A stretch of DNA of 64,000 nt, from assembly GCA_027490195.1 (NCBI GenBank), contig JAIXYN010000044.1, forward strand, positions 1 to 64,000, in the 5' to 3' direction. Below, piece after piece: positions 36,475 through 44,711 of this stretch (positions are counted from its first letter, which is position 1; each line of letters opens with the position of its first letter). The position numbers were made by a program, and so were the translations under genes. A model generated the notes under the pieces. The model made no database searches. It was not told the DNA's origin and saw only the letters and a program-made list of their open reading frames with translations. This DNA comes from Verrucomicrobiaceae bacterium (GTDB lineage: Bacteria; Verrucomicrobiota; Verrucomicrobiia; Verrucomicrobiales; Verrucomicrobiaceae).

Positions 36475-39400
36475 TTACTTCTTCGCCAGTGACTCCAGGT
36501 AATCGAGCAGGCTGGCGAATTCGCGGACGGTGAAGTTCGTCATCAGGCCGGGGGGCATGATGGAAATGGGCAGCTTCTGGCGGCTCTTGATGTCCTTCAC
36601 GGCAAAGGTGAATTCCTGGGAGGCGACGTTGCGGAGCTTGACGTTGTCAGCGGACTCCAGGGTGATGAAGCCCAACTGCTGCGTGCCATCGTTGAGTGTG
36701 ATGACTTCGCTGGCAAAGCCCTGCGCGATGGTCTTGTTGGGATCGAGGATGTTCTGGGCGAGATCGGGGCGCTTGTAGGTCTGCGCGATGTTGCCGAGAT
36801 ACGGGCCTTTTTGCGCTTCGGATTCCTTCGTGGTGTGGCAGGCGATGCAGGTGGCCTTGGTGAAAATCTGCTCGCCGATGGAGACGTCGCCCTTGGTTTT
36901 GATCACCGTAGCCAGCGCGTCTTCGGGCTTGAGGGTGCCGACTTTGGGGGACTTGTCCTCGCCTTTGGCCACGAGTTTGAGGCTCTTGACGGCGTTCTGT
37001 GCGGCCTTGGCCACGTTCGCATCAGCGTCCGTGGTGGCAGCCAGGATCTTTTCATCCACGCTGTGGCTCTTGGTCTTCACGGCGGCATTGATGATCTGCA
37101 CGCGGCGCTTGGTATCCGTCCATCCAGCATCCAGGGCCTTCTGCGACATCTCGCGGGCCTCAGGGCTGCCGGTCTTGCGTGCGGCGAGGCTTAGCAGCGC
37201 GGCCTCCGCCCAGGCGGCGGTCGGCGTGCCGATCTTGGTGGCTTCGGTTTCGAAGGCCTGATGCACGTTTTCCAACTTCGGCGCACTGAGGAAGGCCGTC
37301 CTGCCAGTGTCCTGCTCTTTGCCGGAACCTTGCTGCGCATCCAGCGTGACGAGCGCATTCAGCGCCGCTGTCCAAGCCTCGGCACTGTCGGTTTTGGCGA
37401 TGGCCGTCAGCGTATTGGCGAGAGTCGCCGCTGCGGTCTGAGGATTGAGGTCCTTGCTGTTGGCCGCAGCGATCAGCAGCGGGATAGCGTCGGCAGGAAT
37501 CGTGTCCGCCGTGGCAAGCTGCGCCACCGCATCCGGGATCACCTTCGCATCCTGCTTGGCGAGTGCCAGAATGCGGACGAGCGCTTCATTGAACTGAATG
37601 CGGTTGCGGTTCATTTCTTTGACCAGGAAAGCGGCTTCCTCTGGCGAGGCCTTGGCCAGCGCGTCCTTCAAAGCAGCCGCGATCTTCGGCGTCTCGCTCC
37701 AGGCCTCCGGCTGGTAATACGGCCCGCGCGTGTCCGGGCGTGTGCCCCAGGAGTCGCCCTTCCATTCGCCTTCTTGGAAATGCAGGCGGCACAGCGCGGC
37801 GAGGATGCCATTGCGCAGCGCAGGCTCGGTGGCTTTGCCGAGACGCTCGATGAGGCCGGTAACGACCTCAGGCTGGTGCATCATGGCGAGAGCGCGGAGA
37901 ATCGCGGTAGGGTTACCCTTCGTGCTGTCCAGCGAACTCAAAGCCTGCTGATTGAGCTGGCGCGCTGCCGTGGCGCGGATCGCAGTATGAGAGATAACCG
38001 GATCAGCATGAGCGGTAGCGGCGATCACTTCCTCGTTGGAAGCTTTTTCTTTGAGTGAGGCGACCAGATTACGATCCGCGTTCCTGAGCGTCGCATACTG
38101 GGCAAGGTAGCTTTCAGACTGCTTGTTCCCTCGGCGCACCAATTCGCGCTGAGCTTCGATGCGGCGGCGATAGCTCTGTGGCGTGGTGAGATCGAGATAC
38201 TTCACCAGCTCCTCATTCTTCGCCTTCGCGAAATCCGGCAGCGGCTCCGGCTTAAAACCCTTCGGCCTCACTTGCACGATGTAGCCCACATCCGGCCCTT
38301 CCCAGTTGAACGTTGCACCTTTCCAACTGGCGCAATAAACGCGGCTGTTGCCATCAACGTCGGCGTCGGTGGGGCGGGTCATTTGGATGAAGGGCTGGGG
38401 CTTTTCGCTTTCCTCAAAGGTAGCGCCTTTGGGTTTCACCTGATGATGCCAGAGAGCGGCGGTACCCCAGTCGCAGGTGAAGGGCGCGTTGTTCCATTTG
38501 CCGAAGCCGGGTTCGTCGATGTAAACGGCACCGCAGCCGCTGCCGCCGCCGTAGTCGGCGAGAGGCTGAATGCACTCGTCGTTGAAGTTTTTGTAGAGGC
38601 GCGGGTAGCCGTGATCCTCGAGGCCGGTGAAGTGGTGGAAGCGCACGTTCCAGCCGCCGCCGTCGTTGGTGTTGTCGCGGGCGAAGATGTCCATCAGCGG
38701 GCTGATGGCGACTTCGAGGATGTTGCGCGTGCCGGTGCTGTAGATTTCCAAACCGGTGCCGTCAGGGCGCACGCGGATGACGCCGCCACCGCGATGCTGC
38801 AGGTGCTTGCCGTCGGTGCCTTCGGCATCCATGAAACCGAAGTCGCCACCGGCGATGTAGAGCCAGCCGTCGATGCCGAGGCTGAGGCCGTTGGTGGTGT
38901 GGTCGGCAGGACGGTCTTTGTAACCGAAGGCGATGTTTTTCACCAGCACCTTCTCCTCATCGGCCACGCCGTCGCCGTCCTTGTCGATGTAGGCGCTGAG
39001 ATGCGGCGGATGCACGAGGTAGAGGCGGTCTTTGTCCCAGACGAGGCCACGCGGAGCGTCCACATCTTTGACGAACTCCTTCACCTCATCGGCACGGCCA
39101 TCGCCATCATGATCCTTCAGACGCAGGATGCGGCCACGGTGCGGGTTGCGGCCCAGCGAGCCGTTGCCATCGCTGCTGACGTAGAGTGTGCCATCCGGCG
39201 CGGCGGCGATGAAGACGGGGTAGTTCGCCGACTGCGGGGGTGCGAAGAGCGAAACCTCAAAGCCATCGGCCACTTTCACATCCTTCAAGATGGCAGCCTC
39301 CTGCTCGGGCGTGAGCTTCACGATCTTCGGGGCCACGTTGCCTCCGTCCTTGAGCGGATCGCTGGCCTTGTTGTATTCCTTTTGCTGCGCCTCGCTGAGC

Positions 39401-40632
39401 TTGGGCGCGACGGCTTTGATGTTGGGGCCTTTGAGCTGCACCTCACGGATGCTTGCCCAGCCGCCGCTCGTTTTGGCAAGCGCGTGGATCTTCACAAAGC
39501 GGATGCCTTCCACCTTGGCGAAATCGTTCGAGTAAGGCGCGGTCTTCGTGTTGTCGCTGCCATCGACGAGCGTGCTCCACGCTTTGCCATCAGTGCTTCC
39601 TTCGACCTTGAACTGATACACCCCAGCGTTTTCCCAGGTGGTCTTGATGCCCGTGAGCGTCTGCGGCTTTTCGAGTTCAAGCTGGAGCCACTGCGGATAA
39701 TCGGGATTTGCGGCGCACCAGCGGGTGCCTTCATCGCCGTCCACGGCTTTCCAGGCGTAGTTGCCTTTGCCAGACTCTTCGCTGCTAGCGCTGGCTTTCA
39801 CCGGCAGGCCGTCCTTGGGCAGCACGGGAGGCTTAGGCGCTTCAACGGGCTTGGCAGGCACAAAGGTGATCTTGTTCTGTCCCTTGAACGGCGTCAGGTA
39901 GTCCGGCGTGAGCTTGTCCATGGCCCACAGCACACCGCGTGTGACGAGGTCCAGATAGCGCGCATCGGCCACGGTATCGTTGTTGTGGCCGATGGTGGTG
40001 CTGAAGCTGCGCGCGCCCACCTTCTCATTCGTCCAAGCCACCACGTAGTCCACGTCCTTGCCTTTGACGACCTGCTTGCCCATGGCCAGCGGATGGCCGT
40101 CGAAGATGTTCACGTTGTTGTAGAGCTCTTCTTTGATCGTGGTCCAATCCGCGAGCGGCTTGGTGATCGGGTGCTCCTTGTCCACAAAGGTGATGGCAAT
40201 GGGCTCCTGCGGGCCGTGGGAGGCGGACTGGATGCCGAGGTGCTTGAACCACACATCGGTGCCGGTGCGGAAGCTGTGCATGGCGCAGTGCAGGTGCACG
40301 GCGGGGATGGTCTGGTGCACATCCAGGATGCGCTTCACCAGCGCCATGTCCTTCACGCCAGCGGCGCACTCGTCATGGATGATGATGTCGTAGCCCTTGG
40401 CCCAGTCCGGATTGTCATAGAGCGGCAGCGGCGGGGTGACGGATTTGTCATCCGTCCAGACCACATCCACCTGCACATTCGCCCGCGCCTGGATGCCCTG
40501 GCTCAGAATGAGGTGCTGCTTGGCATAGTCATGACAGCAACCACCGGCCACGAGGAGGGCTTTGAGCGGCTTGGTTTCGGCGTGGCCAAGGGAGGCTGCG
40601 GCAAGGAGGAACAGAAGGGCTAAGGAACGCAT
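36475..40632 (-). CDS. ThuA-F5/8C-PVC dehydrogenase-HEAT-cytochrome c fusion protein
   Basis: A 1385-aa exported protein (signal RSLALLFLLAAASLGHA; start at 40632). Domains in order are as follows. ThuA-like at about 20-250 (LLVAGGCCHDYAKQH, ARSFSTTIGHNNDT). Discoidin/F5-8C carbohydrate-binding-like at about 285-400 (NYAWKAVDGDEGTRWCA). A PVC-type membrane-bound dehydrogenase propeller at about 440-780 (KVADGFEVSLFAPP, DHTTNGLSLGIDGWLYI). HEAT-like helical repeats at about 800-1210. A C-terminal cytochrome c with CIACHTTKE at about 1264 and a distal Met in PPGLM. The fold suggests periplasmic sugar oxidation with electron transfer to the heme; the substrate is unknown. Confidence 0.88.
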   Translation of the reverse strand: MRSLALLFLLAAASLGHAETKPLKALLVAGGCCHDYAKQHLILSQGIQARANVQVDVVWTDDKSVTPPLPLYDNPDWAKGYDIIIHDECAAGVKDMALVKRILDVHQTIPAVHLHCAMHSFRTGTDVWFKHLGIQSASHGPQEPIAITFVDKEHPITKPLADWTTIKEELYNNVNIFDGHPLAMGKQVVKGKDVDYVVAWTNEKVGARSFSTTIGHNNDTVADARYLDLVTRGVLWAMDKLTPDYLTPFKGQNKITFVPAKPVEAPKPPVLPKDGLPVKASASSEESGKGNYAWKAVDGDEGTRWCAANPDYPQWLQLELEKPQTLTGIKTTWENAGVYQFKVEGSTDGKAWSTLVDGSDNTKTAPYSNDFAKVEGIRFVKIHALAKTSGGWASIREVQLKGPNIKAVAPKLSEAQQKEYNKASDPLKDGGNVAPKIVKLTPEQEAAILKDVKVADGFEVSLFAPPQSANYPVFIAAAPDGTLYVSSDGNGSLGRNPHRGRILRLKDHDGDGRADEVKEFVKDVDAPRGLVWDKDRLYLVHPPHLSAYIDKDGDGVADEEKVLVKNIAFGYKDRPADHTTNGLSLGIDGWLYIAGGDFGFMDAEGTDGKHLQHRGGGVIRVRPDGTGLEIYSTGTRNILEVAISPLMDIFARDNTNDGGGWNVRFHHFTGLEDHGYPRLYKNFNDECIQPLADYGGGSGCGAVYIDEPGFGKWNNAPFTCDWGTAALWHHQVKPKGATFEESEKPQPFIQMTRPTDADVDGNSRVYCASWKGATFNWEGPDVGYIVQVRPKGFKPEPLPDFAKAKNEELVKYLDLTTPQSYRRRIEAQRELVRRGNKQSESYLAQYATLRNADRNLVASLKEKASNEEVIAATAHADPVISHTAIRATAARQLNQQALSSLDSTKGNPTAILRALAMMHQPEVVTGLIERLGKATEPALRNGILAALCRLHFQEGEWKGDSWGTRPDTRGPYYQPEAWSETPKIAAALKDALAKASPEEAAFLVKEMNRNRIQFNEALVRILALAKQDAKVIPDAVAQLATADTIPADAIPLLIAAANSKDLNPQTAAATLANTLTAIAKTDSAEAWTAALNALVTLDAQQGSGKEQDTGRTAFLSAPKLENVHQAFETEATKIGTPTAAWAEAALLSLAARKTGSPEAREMSQKALDAGWTDTKRRVQIINAAVKTKSHSVDEKILAATTDADANVAKAAQNAVKSLKLVAKGEDKSPKVGTLKPEDALATVIKTKGDVSIGEQIFTKATCIACHTTKESEAQKGPYLGNIAQTYKRPDLAQNILDPNKTIAQGFASEVITLNDGTQQLGFITLESADNVKLRNVASQEFTFAVKDIKSRQKLPISIMPPGLMTNFTVREFASLLDYLESLAKK

Positions 40633-40696
40633 GTGAAAAGAGGGAATGCAGAAGCCGCACAAAAGGCGGGGTTTCTATCAGAAAAGTATTGAGAGA

Positions 40697-40761
40697 AAAG
40701 TTGTCCAGTTGCGCCGCAACTGGAGTGCTTTCCGACCCGTTGCGGCGCAACTGGGCTACTT
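40697..40761. repeat. REP-like twin hairpin, copy A
   Basis: Two hairpins, CCAGTTGC-GCC-GCAACTGG and GTTGC-GGC-GCAAC, form a larger inverted repeat. The 65-bp unit recurs at 48083-48149 with only a few substitutions and a 2-bp length difference. It supplies the TAG stop codon (40756-40758) of the minus-strand HpnD-like gene. Confidence 0.8.
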
Positions 40762-41604
40762 GCCAAAGCGCGCCCTGATCAAATGGCTGCCGAGGATCCA
40801 AACCTTGTGCAGTTTGCTGAGACGGCAGCGTTTCGTGAAAACGGGGTAACGCTCGCGCTTGAGCTTTTCAAGGATGCGCGAGTAGATGGCGGCCATGATC
40901 TCGGAGGCGACCATGTTTTTGCGGTCTTCCGGCGGCAGGCACTTCTGCGCGGCCTCGTAGTAGCTGCGTGCACGGGCATACTGGAAGTCCATCATCTTGG
41001 TGAAGCGCTCGCTCGGGCGGGCATCCAGAATTTCAGTTTCCAGCACACCGAACTTCCGCAGCTCGGCCTGAGGGATGTAGATGCGGCCGGTGTCCCGCGC
41101 ATCCTGGCCCACGTCGCGGATGATGTTGGTGAACTGCAGCGCGTAGCCCAGATTGATGGCGTAGTCCTTGGTGGCGGGATTTTTGTGCCCGAAGATTTGG
41201 ATGCTCACCAGACCGACCACACTGGCGACTTTGTAGCAGTAGCCCAGCAGCTCATCAAAGGTCTCGTAGCGCGTCTTGGTGATGTCGCTGGCCACGCCAT
41301 CGATGATCTCGCACAGCCAGGCGCGGGGGAAGCTGTATTTCGCGGGCAGCAGGATCATTTCATCCAGCACGGGATGCCCCGGCGGCTGGCCCTGCTGCAC
41401 GCATTGCTTCCAGTAATTGAGCTCCTTTTCCTTGTCCGCTGGACTGTTCTGCGGGTCGTCGGCGATGTCATCCACGACGCGGCAGAAGGCGTAAAACGCG
41501 ATCATGTCGCGGCGGCGTTCCTTCGGCAGGCAGGCGAGGGCGAAAGCGAGGTTCGACTTCGCCCGCCGCACGATCTGTTCTGGAGAAAGCGTGCCGCTGG
41601 TCAT
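40756..41604 (-). CDS. hpnD: Squalene/phytoene synthase family, HpnD-like
   Basis: A 282-aa trans-isoprenyl diphosphate synthase. The first Asp-rich motif is DDIADD in FYAFCRVVDDIADD, the second is RDVGQDARDTGRIYIP, and the C-terminal MAAIYSRILEKLKRERYPVF, then RLSKLHK, resembles HpnD. It would join two farnesyl diphosphates to presqualene diphosphate for hopanoid or squalene synthesis. Phytoene synthase is the main alternative, as the two share motifs. Start is 41604, overlapping the upstream gene by 4 nt (ATGA), so the two are translationally coupled. Its stop codon lies inside the REP-like element. Confidence 0.85.
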   Translation of the reverse strand: MTSGTLSPEQIVRRAKSNLAFALACLPKERRRDMIAFYAFCRVVDDIADDPQNSPADKEKELNYWKQCVQQGQPPGHPVLDEMILLPAKYSFPRAWLCEIIDGVASDITKTRYETFDELLGYCYKVASVVGLVSIQIFGHKNPATKDYAINLGYALQFTNIIRDVGQDARDTGRIYIPQAELRKFGVLETEILDARPSERFTKMMDFQYARARSYYEAAQKCLPPEDRKNMVASEIMAAIYSRILEKLKRERYPVFTKRCRLSKLHKVWILGSHLIRARFGK

Positions 41605-42677
41605 GCGGAAGGGGGACGTGAAAAGCCAAAGCGCAGCATGAGAAGTAGGGCCGTTAGCAATAGCCAGCAATCGAGCATGGCAAGCACCAAAGCACTTAGC
41701 GGCAGCTCAATGATGCGCCAAAATGGCGAATCGGCACACGCTGTGCGGCCCATTTCCACGGTGTAGAGCACGAGAATCACAATGAAAAGGGAGGTGATAG
41801 CGAGCATGAGCAAAGGCAGGGCAGCACGCCGCAGGATGCGCAAGGCAGCGGCTCCCTGGTGCCAAAACGGGCCGGAAACCGCCGCCACGGCGACTGGCAG
41901 AGCCGCAAAGAGGAGCAAAAGTTCGATCCACCACCACGCGCCCACGCTTTGCGGCGTATTGAGCTGCCACCAGCGCCAACTCATCCACAGAAGATCAAAC
42001 CCCGCGAGAAACGCCACGCCCTGCCAGCGCGCAAACGCATGCTCCAGCGCTGCGACAGCATCGCCACCGGCCTCCGTGGCCTGCGGTTTTTCCCACGCGA
42101 TCACAAAGCGCACCAGCCACACCTGCACGCCCGCAGCAGCTAGGGCGGTGAAGGCATAGCGCAGCCCCAGCTTCAGCGTTTCCACGCCTTCAGTCAGCAT
42201 GTGCCGCGCGCTGGAGCCCTCCAGCCCCAACCAAGCAAACCCCACCAGCGTGACGACCAGCAGGCCTAATTTTTGCTCTAGGCCAGGCCTGCGCTCGCCA
42301 TAGCGGTAGGGCCAGCGCCAGATGCGGATCGTCAGAAACACGAGCACCAGCGGCACCAGACAGGCCAGCGGCCACGGCGGCATCAGCGCATGCGGCAGCG
42401 CGGCCAGATGCGCCAGCGCATCACGCGCCAGCGGCAGGATGATTTCCTGCCAATCCGTGAGCTGGGACAACGAATAAGGCACACGCGCTTTCTCGCCAAA
42501 AACCCCGGCCAGCAGCATGGCCCCTGCGGTGATGAGGATCAGCGCCGGGCGCAGCCGCAGGCAGTCCCAGGCGTCTGACAAATGCCTGCGCAGCGGATGC
42601 CAGCGCAAGTGCAGCACCAGCCCGGCGGTAAAGCCGAGGAGAGCGAGCGCGGTCGTTTGCCAGTGGTTCAGATTCAA
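41601..42677 (-). CDS. Polytopic membrane protein of unknown function
   Basis: A 358-aa protein with about eight hydrophobic segments, including LITAGAMLLAGVFG, LACLVPLVLVFLTIRIW, LLLLFAALPVAVAAVSG and LLMLAITSLFIVILVLYTV. It is Trp- and Arg-rich in the loops (RIWRWPYRYGERRPG). No motif for a known transporter or enzyme is visible. The 4-nt overlap with the HpnD-like gene indicates an operon. It may relate to membrane lipid handling, but that is inference from position only. Confidence 0.7.
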   Translation of the reverse strand: MNLNHWQTTALALLGFTAGLVLHLRWHPLRRHLSDAWDCLRLRPALILITAGAMLLAGVFGEKARVPYSLSQLTDWQEIILPLARDALAHLAALPHALMPPWPLACLVPLVLVFLTIRIWRWPYRYGERRPGLEQKLGLLVVTLVGFAWLGLEGSSARHMLTEGVETLKLGLRYAFTALAAAGVQVWLVRFVIAWEKPQATEAGGDAVAALEHAFARWQGVAFLAGFDLLWMSWRWWQLNTPQSVGAWWWIELLLLFAALPVAVAAVSGPFWHQGAAALRILRRAALPLLMLAITSLFIVILVLYTVEMGRTACADSPFWRIIELPLSALVLAMLDCWLLLTALLLMLRFGFSRPPSA

Positions 42678-42743
42678 AGTTAACGATCAATTCGCGAAAA
42701 CATCTCGACATGCCAGTGCGTATTCGCTTCTCTCCCTTTCGTC

Positions 42744-44111
42744 ATGAAATCACCCGCCACTCTCCTGCTCGCCTCCTTGTTGCTCTCTTCTGCTGCTCTC
42801 GCCGAAAACTGGCCGAGCTGGCGTGGCCCCAATCAGGACGGTTCTTCGGGAGAAACCGGCCTGCCAGCGAAGTTCAGCACCACCGAAGGCGTGAAGTGGT
42901 CGGCCGAGGTGCCGGGGCTTTCCGCCTCTGTTCCTGTCATCTGGGGCGACAATCTTTTCATCACCGCTCCCATTGAATCGGAAAAGAAGCTCGTCGGCCT
43001 GTGCTACGACACGCAGACCGGCCGCGAAAAGTGGCGCACCACCATCAGCGAAGGCTCGGAGATTCAGTGGGATGACAAGAGCAACCTCGCGAGCCCCTCA
43101 GCAGTGACAGACGGTGACCGCGTTTACTTCCTTTTTGCCAACGCCATCGCTGCTGCGTGCGATTTCAGCGGCAAGATCGTCTGGAAGCGCGACTTCAAGG
43201 AAACGCACGGTGCCTTCGCCACGCAGTGGACCTATGGCAGCAGCCCCGCGCTCGACGGTGGCAAGCTCTACATCCAGGTGCTGCAGCGCAATGAGGCCTT
43301 CAAATTCCAGGACAAGTTTGAAAAAGGCACCGCTGGCAAGGACATGAGCAGCTACATCCTCGCCATCGATCCAGCCACCGGGAAGGACATCTGGAAGCAC
43401 ATCCGCCCCAGCCTCGGCAACACGGAATCGCTGGAAGCTTTCAGCAGCCCTATTTTCGCCACATCCAAGGGCAAGCGCCTCATGCTCATCTCCGGTGGTG
43501 ACACCCTGACCATCCACGACGCCGCCACCGGCAAGGAATTCTCCCGCATCGCCACCTGGAATCCACCGGGCGAAGGCTACAACAAGTTCTTCCGCCTCGT
43601 CCCCTCCCCTGTGACTGGCGACGGCGTGGCCATCGTCTGCGCGCCGAAGAATTCCCCCATCTTCGCCATGCCGCTGGATTCCAAAGGCGAGACCAAACCC
43701 GTGTGGCAGACCGAGCCGAAGGGCGTCACCAGCGACGTGCCCACACCCGCCTTCTACAAGGGCAAATTCTACGTCCTCGACGGCGGCAAGAAGACCCTGA
43801 GCTGCCTGGAGCCCAAGACCGGCAAAGTCGTGTGGACCGGCGAACTCGGCGGCAAGACCAAGTTTGAAAGCAGCCCGACCGTGGTGGATGACAAAGTGTA
43901 CTGCATCAACTTCTGGGGCGAAGTCTATGTGGCCAAGGCCAACAGCGACGCCTTTGAACTGCTGGGCATGAATGAAATGGGCAACGGCACCAAGCCCAAC
44001 GGCAACGCCGCCAGCGTGCGCGCCAGCGTCGCCGTGAGCGATGGCTGCCTCTTCATCCGCTCGCAGGACAAGCTGTACTGCATCGGCAAAAAGGTGGTCG
44101 CAGCCCCTTGA
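42744..44111 (+). CDS. PQQ-binding-like beta-propeller protein
   Basis: A 455-aa exported protein (signal SPATLLLASLLLSSAALA) made of repeated PQQ/BamB-type blades. Blade sequences include LCYDTQTGREKWRTTISEG, IAAACDFSGKIVWKRDFKE, ILAIDPATGKDIWKHIRP and SCLEPKTGKVVWTGELGGK. The first motif, ENWPSWRGPNQDGSSGETGL, is the typical opening of a very widespread PVC family of outer-membrane-assembly-BamB-like proteins. Metal and PQQ ligands of true quinoprotein dehydrogenases are not evident, so a binding or scaffold role is as likely as catalysis. Confidence 0.9.
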   Translation: MKSPATLLLASLLLSSAALAENWPSWRGPNQDGSSGETGLPAKFSTTEGVKWSAEVPGLSASVPVIWGDNLFITAPIESEKKLVGLCYDTQTGREKWRTTISEGSEIQWDDKSNLASPSAVTDGDRVYFLFANAIAAACDFSGKIVWKRDFKETHGAFATQWTYGSSPALDGGKLYIQVLQRNEAFKFQDKFEKGTAGKDMSSYILAIDPATGKDIWKHIRPSLGNTESLEAFSSPIFATSKGKRLMLISGGDTLTIHDAATGKEFSRIATWNPPGEGYNKFFRLVPSPVTGDGVAIVCAPKNSPIFAMPLDSKGETKPVWQTEPKGVTSDVPTPAFYKGKFYVLDGGKKTLSCLEPKTGKVVWTGELGGKTKFESSPTVVDDKVYCINFWGEVYVAKANSDAFELLGMNEMGNGTKPNGNAASVRASVAVSDGCLFIRSQDKLYCIGKKVVAAP

Positions 44112-44114
44112 GTA

Positions 44115-44136
44115 CGACAGACACTCATGTCTGTCG
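44115..44136. terminator. Perfect hairpin just after the PQQ-propeller gene
   Basis: CGACAGACA and TGTCTGTCG arms (9 bp) with a 4-nt CTCA loop, 3 nt past the TGA. It has no T-run. The same kind of GACAGACA-type hairpin recurs in PVC intergenic DNA, so it may be a mobile repeat that doubles as an end signal. Confidence 0.5.
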
Positions 44137-44485
44137 GTCAGCGTATCCTTGCCTCCCCGGCACTCAAGCGCCATACCCCGAAGTTGGCGGACTCGCCATC
44201 GCCTTGTCGGCGCCGCTCTAGGCTCAGGCTCAAAGCAGGCTCATGAGCCTCATTTGAGCCTGACACCAGAGGGCACACCAATGGGTAAAGAAACAAAACC
44301 CCACCGAGTGTTTTCGACACCTCAGGAAGCACTACGTGGCATGGAGTGGTATTGTGGCGCAGGTTTCCCCCACGCGTCGCCGGTTTGGTGTCAGGCTCAG
44401 CCTGGGATCAAAGCAGGCTCATGAGCCTGTGATCCTGCCGCCAGGATCATGGGCGCATTCCCCGCCGAGGAAGCTGGCAGGGCCA
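44137..44485. repeat. Intergenic region with a duplicated 20-bp motif
   Basis: No gene is supported. A 20-bp sequence with a GGCTCATGAGCC core palindrome (starts CAAAGCAGG, ends GAGCCT) occurs exactly at 44231-44250 and 44409-44428. Both copies follow a GGCTCAG stretch. The second is succeeded by another dyad, GATCCTG-CCGC-CAGGATC (44431-44448). Open frames here give only repetitive artefact-like peptides. Confidence 0.65.
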
Positions 44486-44593
44486 GGTGCCAAAGGTGCC
44501 AAACCGGTGCCATGGCCCCTGTGGCCCTGATCCGGTTTTGGTGCCAAGGTGCCAGAACCTATATATAGGTTCTGGCACCTTGGCACCAAAACC
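44486..44593. repeat. GGTGCCA repeats and a perfect 60-bp palindrome
   Basis: GGTGCCA occurs in direct orientation at 44486, 44495, 44506, 44540 and 44548, and inverted (TGGCACC) at 44573 and 44581. The stretch 44534-44593 is a perfect palindrome: 30-bp arms with no spacer, centred on 44563/44564 in CCTATATATAGG. It would form a cruciform or, if transcribed, a very stable hairpin. No gene overlaps it; the next gene starts at 44712. Confidence 0.9.
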
Positions 44594-44711
44594 TACAACG
44601 CAGATAGGATTAACCAATGGGTTCAAAAGATCTTTCCAGTCAGCAGCCCCTCATACTTCCTCTTGGCAGACAAGATTGACGCCCACCGCCCGTAGATAAG
44701 GCCTCCTCTGT

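Noticed and set aside
36244..36492. 82-codon plus-strand frame between the lipoprotein and dehydrogenase genes
   Set aside because: Content is Pro/His-rich and includes the hairpin repeat sequence; no ribosome site or homology is visible.
38272..40623. Long open frame (783 codons) on the plus strand opposite the giant dehydrogenase
   Set aside because: It is the antisense shadow of a well-supported gene in GC-rich DNA; its translation is rich in Val/Ala/Gly/His with no domain, while the minus strand has five recognisable modules.
44041..44424. 127-codon frame running from the PQQ gene into the repeat spacer
   Set aside because: It translates the GACAGACA hairpin and the duplicated 20-mer, giving an artefact peptide; overlaps the end of a real gene in another frame.
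44137..44593. Possible CRISPR array
   Set aside because: Repeats are of different types, not regularly spaced and without spacers of uniform length; no cas genes are near.
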